From positions 20,073,063-20,137,062 of the forward strand of contig CM037472.1 in assembly GCA_021014325.1 (NCBI GenBank): 64,000 nucleotides of DNA, written 5' to 3'. This document shows, one piece after another, positions 56,801 through 64,000 of the stretch. Within the stretch, counting starts at the first letter, position 1; every line of letters begins with the position of its first letter. The notes under the pieces are model-generated. The model worked only from the letters and a program-made list of their open reading frames with translations, did not search any database and was not told the DNA's origin. The DNA comes from Plazaster borealis (lineage: Eukaryota; Echinodermata; Asteroidea; Forcipulatida; Labidiasteridae). The translations under genes were made by a program, and so were the position numbers.

Positions 56801-59800
56801 AAACTCAACTAACTTCTTTAAAGTTATGGGCAACTAGCCCAACTGAACTACAACTACCGCACCAATCAGAGTTCACCTGACTTCTCGTGGCGGGAACTTG
56901 CATCTTGCACCAACCCTATTGGTGCAAGCTGAACACATGACTGATGACGTCGTTCACATATCACGTGCGACGTCACATGACGAATTCAACTCATGCAATT
57001 CCATCACACTATAGTAATTATGGCAGTAGCAGGTTGAATGGCTTTTGACTGCCCCCCCCCAACAAAGATGTTGACAAAATAGAGAGATCGCCAACATTGG
57101 TGCCAGATAGTTCATCAGTTGGTAGCCCCATTAGTGCCAATATTCTGGACTTCCTCCGATCCTTGGCCCAACGCCCAAGTACCTCTAGGAGGTGACATTT
57201 GTTTTCGAAAAGAAACTCACGTTTGTAGAGCGCCATCACGAATCCGGAGGTCACAGGTTCAAGTCTCACTCAAGTCAATTTTTCTTTATTTAAACCAACA
57301 TTTAAAACAAACAAAATCAGACTTGAACAATTCAAAAATATGTAGAATAAGCTGTTGCCATTTTGATTTTTGTATTGTGCAATTTGTGTGTGATGCTTCA
57401 TAGTAGCAATCCTGCAGATTTCACCATGTAAGTAAGCACCATTGATAAGGCAGCTGCAATGGTTGCTGGGGTAAATGAGCAGTAATACATTGGGTAAACG
57501 TTGCTGACAAACTTGGGTCAGAAAGCTAAAGCCAGTACACCCCAAACCACCACAACAATGCCTGATTTTGTTAACAGCTCCTCTTTTTGTATTCATGCTG
57601 TTATTAGGTGGGGGAGAACTTTACCATTCAGAAACGGGTAAATGCTGTGGAGGTGAGGAGTGGTACAACACCTCATCGCAGGCCTGCTGTAATGACATGG
57701 TCACGTACAATCTGGATGGGCAGACGGAATGCTGCGGGGGTCAACTCATCGATACCAGTACCACCGCCCTCACCTGTTGTCAGGATCACCCCGTGGCGGG
57801 GACGGGAACATGCTGTGGAGTCAGCGCTGTATACGATCCGCTAACGCAACTTTGCTGTGAAGGACCTGATGAGGTTGAACATGTGCACACAATAGGCAGC
57901 ACGGAGGTGATCAATGGTTGGATGCAATGTTGTAACTTGGAGGCCATTGATACGAGAGAACAACACTGCTGCAATATGGTAAAGATATTTTCTTTGGAAA
58001 CAATGAATGATATTTAAAGACTCTATGTTGAGACACTTTGGAGGGGTAAATAAACATGGTCCAAAGGGAATGGAAACATTTCATTTGGATTTAGACACTA
58101 ATTTGATTGACTACCATTTTCAAAAGAACGGTTATGTTATTGATAATAATATTTGGTTCTTATGTAATAATAATAATAGTGGCTTCTTATATAGCGCACA
58201 TATCCGTCACCCAGTGACGCTCAAGGCGCTTTTAACGTTCATTATTTTCCTGCAAGGTGTTGTGGAGCTACGTTTTTGAAGTATGAGACCAAGTCCTTTA
58301 CATAGCACCATGTAATGGTTTACAAGGTGCTGTGGCGCAATATGTTGCCGATCAAACCAGGAACACCGGGGCGAACCCCTTCTCTTTTCGATAAGTGCAC
58401 TGGGTTCTTTTACGTGCATTACACAACTTACGGGACCTACGGCTTAACGTCCCATCCGAAGGACAAAGCAAGTGGTTAAGTGTCTTGCTTAAGGACACAA
58501 GTGTCATGACTGGGATTCGAACCCACACTCTGCTGATCAGAAACACCAGAGCTTGAGTTCGGTGTTCTTATCCGCTCGGCCACGACACGCCATATATCCT
58601 AGTAGGTAGATCAAGGCGCTTTACAACATTATTATCCCTGTTCATCAAGCGTACTTTTAGACCATTCCTCTAACTTTCTCAACTCCCTGGGGAGTATACA
58701 ACCTCAAGCTGCTTAAATTTATGCTAAGGGGTTAATCCAACACAACACTGTCTCAGCCCTCTCAAGTTCCCATTTATACACCTGGGTTAAGAGAGGCAAT
58801 TATGGTTTAGTGCCTTGCTCAAGGACTGGTCATGACCGGGAATTAAGCCCACACTCAGATGATTCAACCATCAGATCTTGAGTCCAAAGCAGTAGACCGC
58901 TCAGCCACGACACGCCACAAGAACAAAACATCACCCAAATAAAAATATTACACTCAAACATTTAGACACTCAGCATCTCTAAAACTCAACTATAGTACTG
59001 TACAACCTCACTCACCCTAATAATGGATAATTCGATGACACCAATATGTTTGAAGGTATGATATTTTTTGTTATTACCCTTGAGAACGTTCATTCCCACC
59101 TATCAGAACTTGTCAGTCTCGCAAGTTTTCATTTATTTAGAAAGATGTTTGTATCGGCAAATGTTGTGTAGTTCAGCAATTTAATCTCTTTTTGTATTTA
59201 CTTTGATCTGATAATAATTGACATGTTTTATTGTTGGTGACACACAAGGTTCCACAACAGAAGACCGATTTCAGTGAGTGCTGTGGCCCAGAAACGTTTG
59301 ACGGGAGAACACAAACATGCTGCGTCGACGAAGACAACTATAAGATCAGCCCTTTGGTGGAAGGACGTACTGAATGTTGCGGACTTGAGCCAATCAACAC
59401 GGACAATGAGCAGTGCTGTGAGGGGAAAATCACCTTGAACATTGGTAAGTCCTTCACGATATCAGTGTCCTGTCACAGGAGGCAATTGTTACAGGCAACA
59501 CAGACGGAGGCCACCAACTTCTTTATATGCAAAAGGAACACTTCAGTTCACAAGAGACAATTTCCTTTCCCTTCAAAAAAATTACACAATAATTTCAATA
59601 GATTGCCTGTGGTTGATTGCCTATAAATTGCCTCGTGTGACATGACCTTTAAAGAGAGGTACATCTTCGTTCATAAAAGAGTACACACATTAAAGTGACT
59701 TAAAATGATGCATAACTTAAAATTAAGACTCGACCAAAGGCGCTTAACCGTCAGAACTTGAGTCACGCCACGCCAAAAAGATCCTTTTTCTTTACTTGCA

Positions 59801-62800
59801 ATGAGGTAACAGATAGCGCGATAAATAAGCAACAACCAGTGTTTACTACTCTTGATAATTGTTCAAGTTAATAGTATTTTGTGTTTACATTCTTGAACTC
59901 TAGGCGATGGTCTGTGCTGTGCATCAAACGCCTACAACCCCCTGAGGTCATCCTGCTGTTACCATGACTACTCATTCAATGTATCACTGACCGTTCCTGA
60001 GATTGCGGACTTGCAGGACTGTTGCAGTGGGCAGTCGTTCTTGAAGACCGGCCAAATGTGCTGCTCAGGGAGCCTTCATGATATACAACCCGGTCATGAT
60101 TGCTGTGGGACAGGTAGGTCTGAACCGTTCGGATGGGAAACCGTTCTTTGTGATGACACAGTGGGATGGCTAGTCTAGCTCATCTTAAGCCTCTTACAAA
60201 TATCAAAAGAGTCAGCAGAGCTAGCTTGCGACTTCGGTACAGTTTACAACACATTGGAATGTATTGGGAAAAAGATCAGACTAATTTGGTTAATATTAAA
60301 AATCAAACCGTTTAAAAAAGTGCATTAAGCTGGCAGCCACAGAGTTTTCCAGTTTTGGCTCATCGGGTTTTATTTCAGGTTTTTAATCCTTTGGGACTTG
60401 TTTGAAGTTGCTGAAAAAGTAATGAGCAACAAATTATTGATTGATTGTCTGTAAATGTGTAAAAGTATTCAAATGACAGTCAAAGTTGATCTCCATGTGG
60501 TGGACGAGCCTCCAGGCAAATCATACCCCTATAGTGGTGTAACAAATTATGTAATTCAACCATATTTTTGATCGCATGAGGGCACTTTCATCAGGGAATG
60601 TCTTGCATCACAATTACAGTTTCATCTTATTTTATTTGCCTGTATGTAGTTTTGCATCAATCACGAAATACATAAACATAATCATAACAATGAAAAAAAA
60701 CGCTCTCCACAATACCTTCCGGGAAAATACTGAATGTTGAAGCGCCTTGAGCGTCACTGAGTGACGGATATGAGCACTATATAAGAAGCCACTATTAATA
60801 TTATTATTATTATCCTCCAGAATTGTACGACACCTCAAGTCAACTTTGTTGTGGTGACGGTAACCGAATAGACAAAACCTCCGCGTCGTCTCAATGCTGC
60901 GGGGACCGAGACTCCATTGAGCCTGACCGACAGACTTGCTGTGAAGGTCATGTACTGGATGGGGCGAACGGGTCATGCTGTATGACCGGAAGAGATACAT
61001 ACGAGGCTTACTCCAGCCTGGAAAATAAGTGCTGCGTCAAAGAAAGAAAATCTGGACCTTCATATGGTGAGCTTTAACTTTTATAAAAGTTTGAAGAAGA
61101 AAACCATCTTCTTACAAAAAAAAAACCTCCCATGGGTTAATTGCAGAAAAATTCACTCTGTCTAAAATTGCATTTATAAAACACTCATAGTCGGACGTCT
61201 TTACATTCAGATTTAAACTGATAATTATTCTTAGCTTTTTTACTCTTTCTTATTTTATAGCTGGCATACAATTTTGCTCAATTTTACCTTAATTTCCTGA
61301 TTGTTGCACTCTTCAAAAACAGTTTTTAAGGCTAAAAGTTACACTTGTAATGAGATCTTGAGATTTAGGATCATATCTTCTTAGAAAAGCCAGTCCAACT
61401 CCAAAGCTTCCTGGCTAGTTTTCTCTGAAAATCTGAAGCCCTTTTAGGAAACCACGGCTTTGGTTTTGGCTCTGGCTTTAGGTGCCATCCGCCTGTATTG
61501 AAGCCCTGTACTGACAGCAAATGTTTTCAAAGTAGCTGGTAGAGCCAAAGCCAGAGCTCAAGCCAGAGCCTAAGCCAAAGCAGTGGTTTCGAAAAAGGGC
61601 GGTAGTTAAGAAAAACCTTCTCTATGTATTTCCTATGGGCTTTTTCTAAGAGTCGGAACTTGTCTGTGTGATGTGGCTGATTTTTGGTGAAGTGATGGAT
61701 GAAACAACGATATACAAAATGACAAATAGAGGCACGGCTCAACATGCCATTTGCGAGTTAGACTTGAATAAATCAATGACTTGCTTAAACACTTAAATTT
61801 GGATTCCTCACATTCTAATAAGACAGGTGCTATGTCACATGATTCAGGGCAAGTTTCTGCATAGTTACATAAGAGACAGTGAACACCCATACACAATTCT
61901 GAATGAATTTGTATGGCACAACAGGTACCAGAGTTTGCTCACGTGGAGGTTGCTATGCAAAAGCTTGCCCCGAATCATTTGACATAGCAACTATCTCATC
62001 AGACTGAGGAATTCAAATTTAGATGGTAACTTATGACTAAGCAACTAAGCAAGTCATTGTACCAGACATTATTCACATCAAACTCGCAAACGGCTTATTC
62101 GTGTATTGATGAGTTTGCTGCAAGCCAACGCCGTAAAACAGGTTTTAAATGGAAGACTTTTTGATGCTAGGTGGCAGCATACATACTGGGTTGACTTTCA
62201 TTGTTTACGTAATTCTGGGTATTTGCACATTTCCGATGAATGACAGTTTCTACCCGACAAGTCTGCAAGCCACGAAGAGTGCTAAAAATCTCCCATTTAG
62301 TATGAAACGGAAAAATAACAGTTGAACTGCTTTCAAATGATTCATGGTCGTATGTTGGTTTTGTTTGTCTTTAAGGCAAGGTGCACAGTAAGGACGTCCG
62401 GTGTTGTGGAATGGAACAACTGAGAGAGTCTCACTTGTGTTTCATGAATACACGGCTGATACCCAAGGGGGCACCCTCACATAATAGAATCTGCTGCAAA
62501 CTAGGGGGAAGGAGATGTCAAACCTACAACTCTCGCAGACAGGTTGGTTTTTCATATCATTAAAAAAAAAAAATTGATGTCAATTAAGAGAAAAAGTATA
62601 TGTTTATACTTGGTAAAAATTCTTGCAAAAGACTGTGCCAAGAAAAGGGCAAGTATAGTACATATTAAGTGCCCTTCTGGCCACTTGATTTGTAGCCCTC
62701 AAGTGGAGGGCAATGATGAATGATCAGGAGGTGTGGCCAGGAGGCACCCACATGGCAAAATAACTTTAACTTACGAGTCTTCAAAAGCAAAACCACATAT

Positions 62801-64000
62801 GATTTTTCCAAAAACTATGCGCTTTGGCAGGTCCCAATGTTCAAACATGCTTGAGATTTGCACAATCTCTTCAGTCATTAACCCTCTAGAGACCGTTCCT
62901 CTCTGTATAGTCACCATAAACCTGGACATTGCTAATCTTGTAAATTTTTTGACTCCGTCATTTTCAGGAAAAATGTCAGGAAAATTATTAAGAAACAGAA
63001 GTACATGGTGTTGTTTTAGAATTGTGCATTTTATGTTAACATGAGAAACATTGGGCAACTTCAATGGGGTCCAGTACTTTTTCTTAGACCCTCTTGTTTG
63101 AGCTGGAATTAAGTCAAATCTTGCGGCCGTTTGTGGTTGCTATGGGCATTTCGATACAAGCCGCTTGCAGCCGCTATGGTCTCTAAAGGGTTAACTTGGA
63201 TTTCATTCCACAACTAAAAGCATTCTTCAGAATGACTCTTGATATCAAATCCACTTTATTGAAACCTGCCCCCAACAAATTTTTCAAGTAACGTTTAACC
63301 CCCTTAATTATGTTGACACAGTTTTGTCTCAGACACATGGTGAGAGACAGGAGGGCTCCGACACCCGGACTGAGCCCTTGTGGGATTTTTATGTACAAGA
63401 AAGAGACTGAGCAATGCTGCAGCGGAAAAACCCAACCTAAGATGAGTACATCATACCCTCTGCAGTGCTGTGGCACCGGTACCTATAACCCAGAAGAACA
63501 ACTATGTCACGAAAGGATGAGTGTTGACATCCCTGAGAGATTTGCTGAGTAAGTCAACATTTTTATCCTCTTTGTGTCACGCACACTGGTTACGCTTAGT
63601 TTGTCTTCAATTTGTTTCACTTGGAAAAAAAACATACTCGGGCTCTCTTCAAGTGCCCCCCCCCCCCCAAGAATTTTTTTTGTTGCAGATATTTAAGAAA
63701 ATATTCAAGAAGTAATATTAGCAAGAAGACAAAGGATGTTTATGCGTTACATAGTGAGCATGCCGGTTTTATTCAGAAAAATTCATCACTACCTTCTTGT
63801 TAAGTATGGATGTCTGGATTATTTATTCCTGTTGAACAGGGTCACTTTCTGTGTGGATGTTAGAACAGTAAACTATGGCACTGATGACCACAACTATTGG
63901 TGACATCATTTACGTATTCACTTAAACTTCATGTTTTTGCACAGGCCACCATCGCAGAGGTCAAACATGGCAGTACGCACCACTCACAACGCTCAGCAAA
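53775..64000 (+). CDS. Galaxin B: secreted galaxin-like protein, 9 exons visible, 3' end beyond window
   Basis: Coding join: 53775-53865 (or 50378-50459), 55717-55842, 57608-57978, 59249-59444, 59904-60113, 60821-61066, 62376-62542, 63322-63548, 63945 to beyond 64000. About 563 residues are visible. All junctions are GT-AG. After a signal peptide come 33 cysteine motifs in the same 'CCG..YDP..Q.CC' style as galaxin A (CCGVSAVYDPLTQLCC). The intron phases repeat those of A (1,1,0,1,1,1,0,2), except that A's intron 3 is absent. B has one extra motif in exon 3, so B motif n+1 corresponds to A motif n from there on. NTS and NVS sequons are present. The tandem position and exon match indicate local gene duplication. 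Function, as for A, is inferred to be extracellular. Confidence 0.9.
54321..54500. mobile_element. Foldback MITE with CRE sites in its arms
   Basis: 'gtaatagaccttatgcattg' and 'gtgcataaggtctattac' are inverse terminal arms. Each arm carries TGACGTCA. The left inner part also has 'ccgccatctta', a YY1-like motif. In intron 1 of galaxin B. Confidence 0.75.
55717..55842 (+). CDS. Galaxin B exon 2
   Basis: 126 nt, phase 1 at both ends. Motif 1 has a single cysteine (WQSCTNE) as in galaxin A. Motif 2 is EACCQG. The donor splits the second cysteine codon of motif 3 exactly as in A. Confidence 0.92.
55925..57010 (-). other. GC-richer block in galaxin B intron 2, possible solo LTR
   Basis: About 1.1 kb, compositionally unlike its surroundings. 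Read on the minus strand it contains a TATA-like 'gataaaaagctgctg' near 56745. No flanking target duplication or internal retroviral-type coding sequence was found, so LTR identity is only a possibility. Confidence 0.2.
57195..57270 (+). repeat. tRNA-related fragment
   Basis: 'ggaggtcacaggttcaagtc' resembles a T-arm/B-box, but a matching acceptor stem is missing. It is likely part of an old SINE. Confidence 0.3.
57608..57978 (+). CDS. Galaxin B exon 3 (fused equivalent of A exons 3 and 4)
   Basis: 371 nt, phase 1 in, phase 0 out. Completes motif 3 and carries motifs 4-11 (GKCCGGEEWYN, TECCGG, LTCCQD, GTCCGVSAVYDP, MQCCNL, QHCCNM). The donor ATG|GTAAAG is in phase 0, as at the end of A exon 4. 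Confidence 0.94.
58147..58592 (-). mobile_element. tRNA-derived SINE, family S1, copy 2
   Basis: Near-identical to 6446-6870. On the minus strand the head 'tggcgtgtcgtggccgagcg', a B-box GGTTCGAATCC, and an (ATT)n tail at 58147-58170 preceded by 'gctatataagaagccactat'. Confidence 0.85.
58607..58917 (-). mobile_element. tRNA-derived SINE, family S2, partial
   Basis: On the minus strand the head 'tggcgtgtcgtggctgagcg' and a body matching 43183-43536 ('ccttgctcaaggac', 'aactccctggggagta'). The B-box is degenerate. Confidence 0.65.
59249..59444 (+). CDS. Galaxin B exon 4
   Basis: 196 nt, phase 0 in, phase 1 out. Motifs 12-15 (FSECCGP, QTCCVD, RTECCGLEPIN, EQCCEG). RTECCG is shared word for word with A exon 5. 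Confidence 0.94.
59904..60113 (+). CDS. Galaxin B exon 5
   Basis: 210 nt, phase 1 at both ends. Motifs 16-20 (GLCCASNAYNP, SSCCYH, QDCCSG, QMCCSG, HDCCGT). Contains an NVS sequon. Confidence 0.93.
60700..60815 (+). mobile_element. Retroposon 3' tail abutting a splice acceptor
   Basis: 'gtcactgagtgacggatatg' then 'tataagaagccactattaat' and (ATT)n is the same 3' end as the S1 SINEs, here in the plus orientation and 5'-truncated. It ends at the acceptor of galaxin B exon 6. Confidence 0.75.
60821..61066 (+). CDS. Galaxin B exon 6
   Basis: 246 nt, phase 1 at both ends. Motifs 21-25 (SQLCCGD, SQCCGD, QTCCEG, GSCCMT, NKCCVK). Its acceptor sits directly after the (ATT)n tail of a retroposon. Confidence 0.93.
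61438..61602. mobile_element. Foldback element built on 'gccaaagccagagc'
   Basis: Left 'ccacggctttggttttggct' and right 'gagcctaagccaaagcagtg' arms are inverse, with simple-repeat interiors. In intron 6 of galaxin B. Confidence 0.6.
61780..62070. mobile_element. Foldback MITE, family F1, copy 3
   Basis: The most complete copy. Left 'caatgacttgctta' and right 'taagcaagtcattg' are perfect inverses at the ends. Inner arms 'gtgctatgtcacatgattca' and 'gaatcatttgacatagcaac' also pair. Lies in an intron of galaxin B. Confidence 0.75.
62140..62300. mobile_element. Diverged foldback MITE related to 35630-35780
   Basis: Contains 'gctaggtggcagcatacata' and 'aagtctgcaagccacgaaga', the decayed inverse arms. 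It lies about 75 bp before exon 7 of galaxin B. Confidence 0.5.
62376..62542 (+). CDS. Galaxin B exon 7 (degenerate module)
   Basis: 167 nt, phase 1 in, phase 0 out. Motif 26 CC (VRCCGM), motif 27 single (SHLCFM), motif 28 with three cysteines (RICCKLGGRRC), then QTYNSRRQ. It corresponds to A exon 8, including HLC and the YNS..Q end. Confidence 0.9.
63322..63548 (+). CDS. Galaxin B exon 8
   Basis: 227 nt, phase 0 in, phase 2 out, the same length as A exon 9. Single motifs 29 (FCLRHMVR) and 30 (LSPCGI), CC motifs 31 and 32, single motif 33 (EQLCHE). A furin-type RDRR sits at 63343-63354 between motifs 29 and 30. Confidence 0.92.
63945..64000 (+). CDS. Galaxin B exon 9, partial
   Basis: After TTTTTGCACAG the phase-2 frame stays open to the edge (EPPSQRSNMAVRTTHNAQQ). 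There is no cysteine in this piece, which would be a long linker. Supported by the acceptor and phase only. Confidence 0.5.

Noticed and set aside
55925..57010. A retrotransposon LTR in galaxin B intron 2
   Set aside because: A TATA-like box is present, but no terminal duplication or internal domain was found. Listed only as an unresolved block.
1..64000. CRISPR arrays, operons or phage-like features
   Set aside because: The tandem repeats have no spacer structure, and the genes are spliced with GT-AG introns. The window is eukaryotic nuclear DNA.

Overview
The window is animal nuclear DNA: AT-rich, intron-dense, GT-AG introns, and full of short inverted-repeat transposons. Two kinds of spliced genes are readable. 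The repeat families and gene types suggest a marine deuterostome, most likely an echinoderm such as a sea star. That placement is an inference; nothing in the window names the species.

Region 1 (1-11.6 kb, minus strand) holds the first eleven coding exons of a flavin monoamine oxidase (MAO) gene. They encode about 344 residues: the FAD-binding N-terminus and much of the substrate domain. The gene runs off the left edge inside exon 11, so the covalent flavin cysteine and the membrane tail lie outside. Intron 7 carries a 24-bp minisatellite of about 30 copies. Because 24 is divisible by 3, it keeps long meaningless reading frames open on both strands.

Region 2 (11.6-21.8 kb) is intergenic and rich in repeats. 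It holds TTAA-flanked MITEs, two oppositely oriented hAT-like elements with perfect 8-bp target duplications, and a decayed piggyBac-like transposase remnant.

Region 3 (21.8-38.2 kb, plus strand) is a complete 12-exon gene for a secreted galaxin-like protein of about 839 residues, called galaxin A here. It has a signal peptide and then 55 consecutive cysteine motifs, nearly all Cys-Cys pairs, in 'CCG..YDP..Q.CC' repeats.

Region 4 (38.2-50 kb) is intergenic, with a truncated frameshifted LINE, tRNA-derived SINEs and foldback elements.

Region 5 (50.4-64 kb, plus strand) is a second galaxin-like gene, galaxin B, a tandem paralogue of A with the same string of intron phases minus one intron. 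It has two competing signal-peptide first exons, each behind its own TATA box, and continues past the right edge.

The main discovery candidate is the pattern of cysteines in the galaxin repeats. Single-cysteine motifs in galaxin A occur only at the first motif, the last motif and in five adjacent pairs. This is what is expected if each Cys-Cys motif gives one disulfide to the motif before it and one to the motif after it, a sequential disulfide ladder with a few missing rungs. Galaxin B shows the same signature with two rungs missing at homologous places. In B, one rung-less linker also carries a furin-type RDRR site.
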